Of a stretch of DNA of 64,000 nt, positions 31,985 to 42,582 are shown piece by piece; within the stretch, counting starts at the first letter, position 1, and each line of letters starts with the position of its first letter. Origin of the DNA: Rhyacichthys aspro (Eukaryota > Chordata > Actinopteri > Gobiiformes > Rhyacichthyidae); assembly GCA_036850595.1 (NCBI GenBank), contig CM072161.1, positions 15,891,812 through 15,955,811 on the forward strand, in the 5' to 3' direction. Made by a program: the position numbers and the translations under genes. The notes beneath the pieces are model-generated. The model was not told the origin of the DNA and made no database searches. It saw only the letters and a list, made by a program, of their open reading frames with translations.

Positions 31985-32600
31985 TGTGCCTTGATTAGCA
32001 TATAGAGTGGGTCTGGTGCCGGGGGCCCAGTCATCTTATTCCCAAATAAATGTATGCTTTCTGATCAATATATGGCATTGTCGGTTTTCTGTTAATCACG
32101 TCTTATCCAAAGTCTACCCCCAGTGCTGGCATGCCCTCGTGTCACTTATTAGTGTATTATTATAACTAGTTGATTATGTGAGTGTTTGGGTGGATGCTGC
32201 AGGAGTGTTTATTAGAGGAATGAAAAAGATGGCGACAAGTATGGCGCCAAAACAGGCTCAAAATTAACGTAAACGTAAAAGAGGTATTGTAAACGTAAGT
32301 TGCAAGGATCGTAAACGTAAATCTAAAACTGTAAATGTAACTCTAAAATCATAAACAAAAAAATTAAATAAATAAACGAAGAAAAAAAAGGGTTGGGAAA
32401 AGTATAACACACGTTTACGCTTCTTTTCATTTTTCACTTCACAAGTTACGCTTACAATTCACAAGCTATGGTTACGATTAATTCATTCCTGACACTTTTT
32501 TTAATGGGGGTGGGCTCAACGCCCATTGGCTGGAGTGACAGGATGTTACGTCATCACTATACTACGAAGACAAACCCCACGCTGGCGCTACTGCGAGGCC
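31985..32600. other. DNA next to the Tc1 copy, OR scrap and GTAAACGTAA cluster
   Basis: 31985-32160 has no recognised feature. An OR scrap lies at 32167-32250. 32262-32480 holds repeated GTAAACGTAA motifs followed by complementary forms. The first ~280 bp are deleted from unit A. Confidence 0.45.
32167..32250 (-). pseudogene. Odorant receptor scrap (TM6 to EL3)
   Basis: Minus-strand frame LVAIFFIPLINTPAASTQ corresponds to LVAIFFIPLISTNIAVY in TM6 of OR3. The homology is short but distinct. Related scraps upstream of OR7 (34970-35150) and OR4 (14019-14061) share the GTGTTTGGGTGGATGCTG piece. Confidence 0.6.
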
Positions 32601-32628
32601 GCATTGGGGGAAAATGGGGGAATTTTAT

Positions 32629-32880
32629 ATTATTTACATATTTTTGAACATAGAGAGTGATCAGAATTAAACACGACTCCTGTAACAAGCAGAAGAACTG
32701 TGGAAATAGTAATAAACCTGTCATAGTAATAAACCTGTCATAAACTATTATGGTAAAAATAAATAAAAATAGGAATGACACCTTAAAGGCCAACATATTT
32801 ATTCTCAGACAAAAAGGCCCAAGAGGGGGTAATAGTGCTGCCACAAATGAAACCATATAGATCTGTGATTGACAGCTTAT
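32629..32880 (-). pseudogene. Probable odorant receptor scrap (TM2-TM3), copy B
   Basis: Duplicate of 26643-26870 with a 16-bp tandem duplication (AATAAACCTGTCATAG twice) near 32709-32740. Same YDRFIT motif. Confidence 0.5.
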
Positions 32881-33804
32881 GCCTCCATGATACTCAATGT
32901 CTCACACCCTCTACAGGGCCACCATCAGCTCTTTTCATCGGGTCTGAAGTTCAGTGTTCGAAAAGGTAACACTACAAGAACAGATTCATTCCTGCAGCCA
33001 TCATCTATGATTCAGCACTACAATGGAAACTTACTGGGCAGCTGAAACATCTGCTTGTTTTAATATTTATTTATTTTTTTGTGCATTCAGGGTGAATAAT
33101 TAGACGCTAATCTACTAGAAATGTAATTGATCTACGGGTACAAATAAGGCCAAAGATATTGTTATTTGAGTTGCTTTTATTAAGTCAGTACATTTGAATC
33201 TAACATTTTGTGTTCCTTTGTTTGTTTTTAACACATTTTATTTTAGGGTGTATTTTACCCTTTCGTTTTGCCAATAAAAAGACCTGAATTTAACTCCTAG
33301 GCCTACAGTTCGACATGTACAGCATGCTGAAAAGCTCTGGGACACAAAAGTTGATGTCCCAGGCTTAGTGGCTCTTTCAAACAATGTTTCTAAATTTTAA
33401 ATGTCATTAAGCATATTAAATAATTTCATATCTTAACTACAATGTCTTGTGTTTTTACTCTTTCCAAATGTTTATGCATTGACTTCTTTATCTTTCAAAG
33501 AGGATGATAATTAAAGCAAGAGTAGGCACAACACTCAAAGATGCAACAATTTTTAACCACTTAATTTCCCCTTATTTTACATTAAAAAACTGGTCAGTCT
33601 GCATTTTACATATAGCTTTAAGAGAATACAGATGTTACCATAGATATAATGGAGGCATAACTTCATTGAAAAAGACCAGATACAAACTGATTTTTTTACC
33701 TTTATTTTTGCTATCAATATGTTAACAATATATAATATTTGACAACATATATAGACACAGGAAGAGAGAGCTCTACCCACAAATACGACAAACAAACACC
33801 AGAT
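32881..33804. other. Spacer unit B, distal part, and 3' flank of OR7
   Basis: Near-identical to 26860-27804. No gene is seen. Confidence 0.5.
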
Positions 33805-34770
33805 TCATGCTGTCGTCACAGAGGCCTTTTCGAATTTTAACATAATTTTTACTGACTGCCTGATTTCTTTAGTTTGCAAAACATAAATGGCTGGGTTTAA
33901 CATGGGAGGCAAAATAGAAGTCAGTGAGAGGTTTATAATTCGAGCATTTGGATGAATTGTTCCCCCAAAACGATAGACAAAAATAATGGGTATGTAGTAA
34001 ATGGCAACTAGTGTAAGATGCCCTGAGCAGGTCTTTAAGGCCTTGATTCGTTCTTGGGCGGCAGATATCTTTGTCAGAGCGTAAGCAATGTAGCAGTAAC
34101 TTACCAAGATAAACACCAGAGGGATCCAAAGAATTAAAATTGGTGACAGACCACCTATTGCACGGCTGGGGGTCACGTCATTGCAGCCGAGTCGGTAAAT
34201 CGGGCCATGGTCACAGTAATAACTTTGTATAACCACAGATTCACAAAAGGACAGTCTGGTCAGAAGACCGGTTGATGTCATCACAATGGTGCAGGTGCTG
34301 AGCCAGAAACAGGCAAGAAGAGAAAACATGAATTTGAAAGTAACTCTGACGTGATAGTGAAGGGGATCTGCAATAGCAATCAATCTGTCAATGCCCAGAG
34401 TCACCAGATTAAACGACTGCAAAGAAAGGAAAACAAAGGAGAAAAACATGAACGCTAGACAGTCGTTATAGGAAATGCGGTTATTGTCAAACAGAAAAAT
34501 GTCCATAACCTTTGGCACCAAAGCACAGCTGCTGCACAAATCAGCCAATGCTAAACTAAAGACAGCTACATATTTGGGAGTTTTCAGACGATGATCCAAG
34601 ATTATTACTGCCATCACAAAAGTGTTACCCACTACAGACCCAATATAAATAGTAAAGAGAAAGGCATAGTAATATTTCGCATGAGGGACCCCAATCAAAC
34701 CAGTTATTACAAAATAAGGAGGACGCACAAATGTAATGTTCTTTCCAAGAGCAGAATTAAAAAACTCCAT
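33805..34770 (-). CDS. Odorant receptor OR7 (subfamily B), 321 aa
   Basis: Intact intronless OR. NIT glycosylation site at 11-13, LGIDRLIAIADPLHYHV at 125-141, three EL2 cysteines, KALKTCSGHLTL, PPMLNPAIYVLQTKEI, C-terminus KFEKASVTTA. TM3 reads MFFSFVFLSLQSF, unlike MFFCFFFFSMQSF in OR5/OR6 and close to OR8. TM4 reads CTIVMTSTGLL and not CVIVLIAAGLL. These are ligand-pocket segments, so it may detect different odours. The 3' third is shared with OR6. The upstream flank matches that of OR4, with GATAAAAGTAGA as a possible TATA region. Confidence 0.94.
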   Translation of the reverse strand: MEFFNSALGKNITFVRPPYFVITGLIGVPHAKYYYAFLFTIYIGSVVGNTFVMAVIILDHRLKTPKYVAVFSLALADLCSSCALVPKVMDIFLFDNNRISYNDCLAFMFFSFVFLSLQSFNLVTLGIDRLIAIADPLHYHVRVTFKFMFSLLACFWLSTCTIVMTSTGLLTRLSFCESVVIQSYYCDHGPIYRLGCNDVTPSRAIGGLSPILILWIPLVFILVSYCYIAYALTKISAAQERIKALKTCSGHLTLVAIYYIPIIFVYRFGGTIHPNARIINLSLTSILPPMLNPAIYVLQTKEIRQSVKIMLKFEKASVTTA

Positions 34771-34969
34771 TTAAGAAATTGTAAATGTCTGCTGCGCAGC
34801 GCGTCATGTAGAAACCTGTCCCTCACCCGACTCTCCTCCAACTCAGCTCTGTCTACTTTTATCTTCATTTAAACAGTGACTTCACTCTGCAACAGTCTCC
34901 AGAGGTGTGACTAGTTTGACTTTGTTTTGGGCCTTCGACTGGACTGTCACCATGAGAAACATATTATCA

Positions 34970-35150
34970 TTAGTTGATTATGTAAGTGTTTGGGTGGATG
35001 CTGGAGGAGTGCACACCTGTGATTGTGTTTATTAGAGAAATGAAAAAGATGGGGACAAGTAACAGATGAAATGTGCACATTTAGTTTTAAGCAATGTGAA
35101 GTAAAGGTGATTAAAACAAAAGCATTATAACTGCACCAGTCATGCCAACT
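34970..35150 (-). pseudogene. Odorant receptor scrap (TM5 to EL3)
   Basis: Minus strand: GMTGAVIMLL (TM5-like), stops, then CTFHLLLVPIFFISLIN and IHPNTYIIN, matching the CTSHLMLVAIFFIPLIS and IQPNARMIN parts of subfamily-A receptors. At least three stops interrupt it. Dead remnant. Confidence 0.7.
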
Positions 35151-35152
35151 AG

Positions 35153-35215
35153 GGGTGCTCCGATCAATCGGCCATCAATCATGATCAGCCGATAATGGCT
35201 GATCAGCATTTGGAA
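35153..35215. mobile_element. hAT-type terminus fragment
   Basis: AGGGGTGCTCCGATCAATCG followed by a palindrome-rich TCAGCCGATAATGGCTGATC stretch is typical of a fish hAT MITE end. No matching second end was found nearby, so it is a fragment. Confidence 0.4.
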
Positions 35216-35929
35216 ATAAAAAAATTTTGGTTTGGTTGTCAACATAATATTCTTAAACACTCCCTAAGTGAGCCATAAAAGTGGTTAGACACAGGGCATA
35301 GATTTGAGGACACGTGGATGGATTGTTATGGATTGTTATTATGTTTATATTATGTGAACAAAAGGCACTAGAGGTTCACTAAAAAAAGTCAGACAAAATG
35401 TTTCCTCACAATTTTCCTACATTTATTTATACAATTGGAAATATGAAAGGTGTACTAATACTTACTGTATGGACTAATGTGTTGATGTGCTGGAGCCTGG
35501 AGTTTGAGGATGTCACAGTTAAACTATTTTTTCTTTTCATTTGCTGAAGAAAACAATAGTCTTTGTGTTATAACAAATGTGTCAAATTGACACATAACAC
35601 ACACGTAATAAAAACCACTGAAAGAAAGAGAGCATTTTAGTGCAACATACCTTAAACATTTAAAGATCTGTGTTTGGGAATGTTTAAGGAAAAATGGACA
35701 ATGTTCATATCAAGTCAAGTGTTGTATGTCATGTTTCTTCTCATTCAATGTCTCCGTGCAAAGACGTGTAAAAGTAAAAAGAAAGTTTCAATTCTAGACA
35801 TGTTTATTAACCTTTGTAGCATTCACAATATATTAATGGTGACATTGATCATATTTTAAAGAAACAGAAGCTGTAATTATATTTCAACCACAATGCAAAC
35901 AAAGCTGAATTATACTATTATTTAGCAAA

Positions 35930-36001
35930 ATGAAGCTGTCAATGGGGCGCCGGGGCGGGGGGGGGGGGGGGGGGCCCCCCCCCCCCCCCCCCCCCCCGGG
36001 G

Positions 36002-36042
<41 letters not shown>

Positions 36043-36086
36043 TTCCCCCCGGGCCGCCCCCCCCCCCCCCCCCCCCCCCCCCCGCG

Positions 36087-36137
<51 letters not shown>

Positions 36138-36158
36138 CGTGGAAGGGGGGGAGGGGAA

Positions 36159-36204
<46 letters not shown>

Positions 36205-36333
36205 CGTCCCGCCCCCCCCCCCCCCCCCGACCCCCCCCCGGGCCCGGCCCCCCCCCCCCCCCACCACGGCCCGAGGCCCCCCCCCCCCCCCCCCCAAAAA
36301 AGGGAAAAGGGGGGGAAAAAAAAAAAAAAATGA
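35930..36333. other. Anomalous poly-G/poly-C block, possible assembly artefact
   Basis: About 390 bp consist almost only of long runs of G, then C, then G, then C, ending in a poly-A run. The block is bracketed by a direct repeat of TGAAGCTGTCAATG (at about 35930 and 36331). Nothing else in this AT-rich region is like it. The proline/glycine-rich frames it produces are not genes. Either sequencing or consensus error, or an extreme G-rich tract. Confidence 0.75.
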
Positions 36334-36363
36334 AGCTGTCAATGAAAATGCATATGATCCCAT

Positions 36364-37332
36364 TTATTTTGTTTGCACCACTGACAGCCTTTTGAGTTTA
36401 AGCAGCTTTCTCAATGAATTCTGTATTTCCTTTGTCTGCAACACGTAAATGATGGGGTTCAACATGGAAGGTACCACAGCAGTCATAGTGAGGCTTATAA
36501 CTCGAGTATTTGTCTCAATTTTTGATCCGTGGGTAAACACTACAATAAAGGGCACATAATAGATTGCAACTAGTGAAAGGTGCGCTGTGCAGGTTTTCAA
36601 GGCCTTGATCCGTTCTTGTGGTACAGAAATCCTACAGACAGTGTAACAAATAAAGCAATAGCTCGCCACAATAAACACCAGAGGAATCCAGAGTTTTAAA
36701 ATGGGGGACAAACCTCCCATTACACTGCTGGGGGTCACATCGTTGCAGCCAAGACGGTACACCGGGCCGTGGTCGCAGAAGTAACTTTTTATAACCACAG
36801 ATTCACAAATAGACAGTCTAGTGATAAAACCTATTGATATCAATGTGAGAGTAGCAGAATAGACCCAGAAGCAAGCAATCAAACTCAAAATGAATTTGTG
36901 GGTGACTTTAACATGATAGTGAAGAGGGGCCACAATAGCTATCAGTCTGTCAATTGCAAGTACAACAAGATTAAACGACTGCATTGAGAGGAACACAAAA
37001 GAGAAAAACATATAAACCAAACACTCACCATAAGAAATGACATTGTGGTTAAATAAAAATGTATCGATAACCTTTGGAACCAAAGAACAGACATTTAACA
37101 CATCTGTAAATGCAAGATTAAAGACAGCAATATATCTGGGACTTTTCAGGTGATTATCCAAGACAATCACGGTCATCACAGCTATGTTTCCGAGCATAGC
37201 CACAATATAAATAAAAAACAGCAGGGCCCAGTAATAAGTCGCGCCCAGGATGCCAATCAAACCAGTTATTACAAAATACGGAGGCCGCACAAAGCTGATG
37301 TTTTTCCCGAGAGCAGAGTTGAAAAACTCCAT
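36364..37332 (-). CDS. Odorant receptor OR8, 322 aa
   Basis: Intact intronless OR related to subfamily B but clearly diverged. It starts MEFFNSALGKNISF (glycosylation site NIS), TM3/IC2 is LAIDRLIAIVAPLHYHV, EL2 has CES, CDH and LGC, TM6 has KALKTCTAHLSLVAIYYVPF, and TM7 has PSMLNPIIYVLQTKEI. As in OR5-OR7 the DRY motif is DRL. Its stop lies only about 30 bp from the anomalous G/C block, so the 3' UTR sequence cannot be trusted. No duplicate in this window. Minus-strand CATAAAAGAAAG near 37390-37402 is a possible TATA region. Confidence 0.94.
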   Translation of the reverse strand: MEFFNSALGKNISFVRPPYFVITGLIGILGATYYWALLFFIYIVAMLGNIAVMTVIVLDNHLKSPRYIAVFNLAFTDVLNVCSLVPKVIDTFLFNHNVISYGECLVYMFFSFVFLSMQSFNLVVLAIDRLIAIVAPLHYHVKVTHKFILSLIACFWVYSATLTLISIGFITRLSICESVVIKSYFCDHGPVYRLGCNDVTPSSVMGGLSPILKLWIPLVFIVASYCFICYTVCRISVPQERIKALKTCTAHLSLVAIYYVPFIVVFTHGSKIETNTRVISLTMTAVVPSMLNPIIYVLQTKEIQNSLRKLLKLKRLSVVQTK

Positions 37333-38608
37333 TTACAATTATGATGGATAGTGCTCCGCGGCTCGTGCAGAAATCAAATCTCTTCTCCCTTTCTTTTATG
37401 TGGATCAAAGTGCCTCCCCAGCGCCTCTCTCCCTAAATGACCAGGACTCTCCGAAGCACTTGTCTTCCCCTGTGTACAAAGGTTTCTCAACTTTGCCCAA
37501 ACACGTTTCATAACTACAGTCTATAAACATGGACTGTAATTAGTAAAACTAAAAATGTGTCTGTATGTCTAATTATACTGTTACACATTTCAAGAAACAG
37601 GACATGGGCCAAGGGCCGACTGTACTTTTCTCTTTCCTCAGTCAGGCAGCACTAACACAGTACAATTGAATAAAGGGTCCTGTGACAAAGCAGGTCTCCC
37701 AGCTTCAATTTCTTATTTCATTGGACATCAACATTGTTTATTTATTTGTTAAAAAAGCAGATTTCTAAAACTATTCTACTTTTTACTTGCAGTGCTTGTT
37801 GAAAATTGACATATTGGCACAGCGCTTCCATGGGCCTGAACCTGGAAGAGCCTGCTTAAATAACCAGATGGAGGGTCTAAGGACAGGGGATGTTGTCCTG
37901 CTCAACTTGTTTACATATTTACTGGTAGTGGCCATGTTGCTGAAAAATTAAGGCAAACTCTGGTTACTATTGTTTTTTTTATTATTTGACTTTACATACT
38001 GGCACAAAAACTGCCTAATCCAGCTTTAGACTCATTAGTAATATAACTATTAATAAGAACATGCACTAGTCTATCCTGTAAATAACCATAAAATATGTAG
38101 CAGTGTCGTTATCATTATGACTGCACTCTCAGGGTACAGTTCAGATAAAGAGGAGATACATGGGCCAACACCTGGCAGCTGTCTCATCTAACATCACCGA
38201 GCTTTATACATTACCTTATACATTCATCTGATATTTTGAAATCCTCATGTTGACTTTACAAATGGATTTATTTCACTGTTTTTATTTCTGTGTGTGCTTG
38301 TACACATCTCCACTCTGTGCAACAAAGCATCCCAGATTCAATTTTCAAGGTACTTGTCCAGAAAAACAATTGCCCCAGTAACATAAGCCAAAAACATTAC
38401 ATTATAATTGCAATAAATTCATTACAGACCACAACTGCATGGCCACAATATATGTTTTAAAAGTTAGACATTACAAGTGTAAACCAAAATATTTACAGAT
38501 GTACACACCTTTGTACAATCACATCAGATCCATCTAGATGCATCATAATTCAATTCTTAGGTGAAAAAGAATAGAAAAGTTTAGAGCATTACACTTTTAT
38601 ATTCACTC
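37333..38608. other. Spacer between OR8 and OR9
   Basis: No gene is seen. A fragment of the repeat described at 14165 lies at 37866-37945 (GGAGGGTCTAAGGACAGGGG and GATGTTGTC). The rest is AT-rich. Confidence 0.5.
37866..37945 (+). repeat. Teleost interspersed repeat fragment
   Basis: GGAGGGTCTAAGGACAGGGG followed by ATGTTGTCCTG and TTGTTTACATATTTACTG matches the internal part of the repeat at 14165-14338. A fragment only. Confidence 0.45.
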
Positions 38609-39607
38609 TCATTGTTTGTACGTACACTTGTCACTTGCATTCCTTGCTGCTATTTTCGATTTTCTACCGATATGTAACAATCGTTTCACTGAGTCTTTGA
38701 TTTCCTGGGTTTGCAGCACATAAATGATTGGGTTTAACATCGGAGGGAAGACCGAAGTCATAGAAAGATTTATAATCCTAGCATTTGGTTGTATTTTTTC
38801 CATTAAGGTAAATGTTATTAATAATGGAATGAAATAAATAGCCACCAATAACATATGAGCTATGCAGGTCTTAAAAGCCTTTAGTCCTTCGCGCAGTGTG
38901 GCCACTTTAGCCAATGTAAAAGCAATGTATAAGTAACTAAACAAGATGAATGCAAGTGGAAGCCAAAAAATGAGAATGGGATACAAGCAGCTAACCACGT
39001 AATTGGGAAAATGGTCGTTGCATGAAAGTCTGTATATCTGGCCGTGGTCACAAAAGTAGCTGTTTATAACCACAGACTGACAGAAGGACAGTCTCGTAAT
39101 GAGGCCGACCGCGATGAGCACAGCTACGATGACGAATACCCAGAAAAACGCGATTAAACTCAGCATGAACTTGTTTGTGACTTTGACCTGATAATGCAGA
39201 GGGTACGTTATGGCCACCAGTCGGTCGTAGGCCAGTGTCACCAGGTTAAAGGACTGCACCGAGAGGCAGGTGTAGCAGAAAAACAGGTAGGTCATGCAGT
39301 CATTGTAGGGAATGTACGGCCGGTTAAACAGGAAAATGTCGAGAAGCTTCGGCACCAAAGCAGTGTTACCAAACAGGTCAGAGAACGCTAGGTTGAAAAC
39401 TGCAATATACTTTGGAGTCCTCAGATTATGATCTAAATAAATCACAGCCATTACAAACGAGTTTCCTATCACAGACACAATGTACACAACAAACAGAAAG
39501 ACATAGTAATGCTTTATATTGGGGATGCCCGATAAACCAGTTATGATAAAAAACGGAGGACGGACAAAAGTGATGTTTTTGTTTGGAGCAGGGTTAAATA
39601 AATCCAT
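38609..39607 (-). CDS. Odorant receptor OR9, 332 aa
   Basis: Intact intronless OR, the most isolated member here. Start MDLFNPAPNKNITF with an NIT glycosylation site, EL1 cysteine 104, TM3/IC2 LAYDRLVAITYPLHY (LAYDR is closer to the OR consensus than the IDR of OR5-OR8), EL2 cysteines CQS, CDH and LSC. IC3/TM6 reads KAFKTCIAHMLL and TM7 PPMLNPIIYVLQTQEI. The C-terminal tail is about 10 residues longer than in its neighbours and rich in lysine and serine. Single start choice; no upstream in-frame ATG is favoured. Confidence 0.94.
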   Translation of the reverse strand: MDLFNPAPNKNITFVRPPFFIITGLSGIPNIKHYYVFLFVVYIVSVIGNSFVMAVIYLDHNLRTPKYIAVFNLAFSDLFGNTALVPKLLDIFLFNRPYIPYNDCMTYLFFCYTCLSVQSFNLVTLAYDRLVAITYPLHYQVKVTNKFMLSLIAFFWVFVIVAVLIAVGLITRLSFCQSVVINSYFCDHGQIYRLSCNDHFPNYVVSCLYPILIFWLPLAFILFSYLYIAFTLAKVATLREGLKAFKTCIAHMLLVAIYFIPLLITFTLMEKIQPNARIINLSMTSVFPPMLNPIIYVLQTQEIKDSVKRLLHIGRKSKIAARNASDKCTYKQ

Positions 39608-39733
39608 TGTAGACTACACAAAAAACACAACAGTATCAAGGTCTACAAGCTAAGCTGGATTTACAAGAAAAGGTTGAAAAAAGTAGATGCTCCTCACTAG
39701 CTGCAAAAAACATGGTTTGTGTGCGAGTCCCTG

Positions 39734-39742
39734 TTTTTTATA
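39734..39742 (-). promoter_or_regulatory. Candidate TATA box of OR9
   Basis: TATAAAAAA on the minus strand, about 130 bp upstream of the start codon. Position is compatible with a short single-exon transcript. Confidence 0.4.
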
Positions 39743-41604
39743 GGTGAGCCTCTGAAGCAACAACAGGCAACCGTTAACGTCATCCAAGCAGTTCTTAAGG
39801 GATAGGATAATGATCAAACATAATGGCAACTGAACTTGATCCTAAAAGACTGCTGCATACAGTCGAAAGACCACAGCTTACTTAATATAAGCTTGGTTCA
39901 GTAAAAAAGAATGTATACACCTACATCTTACCAATCGATTTTAATGGTTATTTGATTAAAAAAAATAGATAAATAATCATACCACAAGTGAAAACCATAT
40001 AACAATTTGAGAACCACTGCTCTACAGGAGTTTATCACATTATATCTTCATTCTTTTTCAGAATTGTTCATGTCTGTGTTGTTCAAACTCTCAGGGGTCG
40101 TTGGTTCATTTGACAGCGTGCATTTATTTCATATTAATATAAAATTGCAATGAACCACTACCACTTTAGCACAGATATAAGTTGTTGTTAATGTTTATGA
40201 GCTGAATTTTCAGATATTTTGATTAGAAAACAACTCGCTTTACTTCTGTCCATCTTTATTTACAGTAAAACATATTCAAACAGTGCCATGTAGAGAAACG
40301 AAACGAGTAAATATTGGTATCTGGACAAACCTAATTGGACATTCACAGTTGAAATAGCTCCTTTATTTTACATAGGGTTGTAATGGGGTCTGTATGGTTC
40401 TTAGGTAGGAACAATGGACAGAGAGTAACACTTTATTATTTGAACATGTCTCTAAAGTTGGATGCTGATATGAGATGGAGAAATGTTGGTCTTCTCTTCA
40501 CTTATGGCCTTAATGTAAAGCTGTAACAGACTGGTCAGGTCAACTCCTTTCCTCTACGCCAAGTACAGGGCGAGTATTGAGCTACTGTGAGGCTTTATAA
40601 TCCTAGTTCTACAAAAGTATAGGCAAACGAGTTAATGTTCATTACTGCCACATTGTGTTGGGGTCATGTATTGATGGTCAATAAACTCAATAAAAAGTGA
40701 AATAGTGACTTCTATTTAACAGACCCCATTTCCTCAAAATTTAGTTTAGTTTTAATATTGTGCTGCACAATTAGTAGGAAAAAAAGTGCAAATGTGCAAA
40801 TATAATCTTATCAACTCAAGACAAGAGGGGGTTAGGGTCTGTGATCGGAAATTATGACTCAATATATCTGTTCTGAGGGCCTCTGATCTCAATATGTCTG
40901 CCACATATACTTACATTTTCTCTGTACTAAAAAAAGAAATGCAGCATTCTCTCAATGACACATCAGCCATTTGAAAATAATCACTCAGAAAAAAAATAAA
41001 GTGGGCCAGGTGAATTCAGACAACTTTATTAATCCCACCAGGGCAATTAATTTCACCAGCAAATAAGACAACAAACAGACATGACAAAAAAAACAACAAA
41101 TAAGCACAATAGAAAGCAACCGTAAACACGCAATCGAAAGAAACCACTGATGTAATAGAAGAAATAAATGTGTCTTAAATATGTTATAAAAAGATTAATC
41201 AAAACATGTTAAAAGACTACTGAGAATTCAAAAGACGAATAGCTGTTGGGATAAAGGACTTTGAATACTGATTTGTTTTACAAATTTACTGATTTGTAAA
41301 ACATAGCGACGTCCCGATGGCAACAAAGAAAATTCACAGAAGAACAAAGACCCCACGGTTTAAACTCAAGGCCCACAGCCGAACCCAGTCCTGTGATTTA
41401 AGTAGTTCAGTAACAATATGTCACTCAACAACATATAGGCCTGGTCACAAGAAACATGACTTTGTTCGGTCATATTTATTGATTGTGGTTATGTGATAAA
41501 GCAGAAAGAAAATAATTGCAAAAATAGTTGGATGAAAAAAGATTGCTAGCTGAAGTTCAAGGACATCCAACAATGAGACATTAAGAGTGATAAACACAAC
41601 ATGT
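39743..41604. other. Spacer between OR9 and OR10
   Basis: 39743-40960 shows no gene or named repeat. 40960-41604 is the 3' flank of OR10 and the left part of a large duplication (partner 47523-48348). The CAGGTGAATTCAGACAACTT-type stretch looks like older repeat DNA. Confidence 0.5.
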
Positions 41605-42582
41605 TCAAGTGACTATCTTTACTTTAATTGTGCTTTGTCTTTTCATTTTGATGAGTTTTTTCACAGAGTCCTTGATTTCTTGTGTTTGCAGAACGTAAAT
41701 GACAGGGTTCAAAAGCGGCGGGATGACTGAGGTCAGAGACAGGTTTATAATCCTGATGTTAGGATCGATGCCTGAGCTCATGGTAAAAGTGATTAAAATT
41801 GGTAAGAAATAAATTGTCACTAATGAAAGGTGAGCAGTACAAGTTTTCAAGGCTTTTACTCTTTCTTGCTTTGTACCAATTTTGGCCAATGTAAAGCAAA
41901 TACGAATGTAGCTTAATAAGATGAATAAAAGAGGAAGCCACAGAATAAGGACAGGTAACAAGAAACCAATAGCCATGTTTGGCGTTATGTCATTGCAGCT
42001 CAGTTTAAACAGCTGTCCGTGATCACAGAAATAGCTGTTTATAACCACAGACTCACAGAAGGAGAGTCTCGTAATGAGGCCGACTGCAAGGAGCACAACC
42101 AGAACAACAAATACCCAGAAAAAGGCGACCAAACCAGACATAAATCTGTGCGTAACCTTGTTGTGATAGTGCAAGGGGTACATTATAGCCAAGAGTCGGT
42201 CGTAGGCGAGGGCCACTAGGTTTAGAGCCTCCATCGAAAGGCACACGTAGCAGAAAAACAGAAACGTCAAGCACTCGTTGTAAGAAATTTGGTTGTGGTT
42301 AAACAGGAAAATGTCAAAAAGCTTTGGCACCAGTGCGCAGCTATGAAGCGCATCTGTGAAGGCAAGACTAAATACCGCAATGTATTTAGGAGTCCTCAGA
42401 TTAGGATCCAAGAGAATAAGCACCATTACAAACATATTCCCTATCACAGACAAAATGAACACAACAAATAGAAAAACATAGTAATATTTAACATCTGGGA
42501 TGCCTGAAAAACCGCGTATGACAAAATAAGCAGGACGCACAAAAGTGATGTTTTTCCCGAGAGCAGAGTTGAATAAGTTCAT
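41605..42582 (-). CDS. Odorant receptor OR10, 325 aa
   Basis: Intact intronless OR. Start MNLFNSALGKNITF (NIT site), EL1 cysteine at NECLTF, TM3/IC2 LAYDRLLAIMYPLHYHNKV, EL2 cysteines CES, CDH and LSC, TM6 KALKTCTAHLSLVTIYFLP, TM7 PPLLNPVIYVLQTQEI. Nearly identical to OR11 in the downstream duplicate. Differences are RGF/HGF near residue 23, YVC/YAC in TM3, NKVTHRFM/IKVTHTSM in IC2, LFK/LYK and DITPNMAIG/DVTPNRVIG in EL2-TM5, FTL/FAL in TM5, and KVKI/TVKI at the tail. Both keep full open frames. Confidence 0.94.
   Translation of the reverse strand: MNLFNSALGKNITFVRPAYFVIRGFSGIPDVKYYYVFLFVVFILSVIGNMFVMVLILLDPNLRTPKYIAVFSLAFTDALHSCALVPKLFDIFLFNHNQISYNECLTFLFFCYVCLSMEALNLVALAYDRLLAIMYPLHYHNKVTHRFMSGLVAFFWVFVVLVVLLAVGLITRLSFCESVVINSYFCDHGQLFKLSCNDITPNMAIGFLLPVLILWLPLLFILLSYIRICFTLAKIGTKQERVKALKTCTAHLSLVTIYFLPILITFTMSSGIDPNIRIINLSLTSVIPPLLNPVIYVLQTQEIKDSVKKLIKMKRQSTIKVKIVT

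Larger units (their letters stand above)
28161..34160. repeat. Tandem OR unit B (partner 22775-28160)
   Basis: Second copy of the OR5/6/7 unit, with a complete Tc1 element at 30370-31982 and the DNA between that element and the GTAAACGTAA cluster which unit A has lost. Confidence 0.85.
34771..35929. other. 5' flank of OR7, OR scrap and intergenic DNA
   Basis: 34771-34960 is the subfamily-B upstream flank. An OR scrap (34970-35150) and a hAT-end fragment (35153-35215) follow. The remainder to 35929 shows nothing I can name. Confidence 0.5.

Noticed and set aside
35884..36448. Proline/glycine-rich open frames on both strands
   Set aside because: Produced by homopolymer G and C runs in a suspect block; no codon bias, no homologous frame, flanked by a direct repeat.
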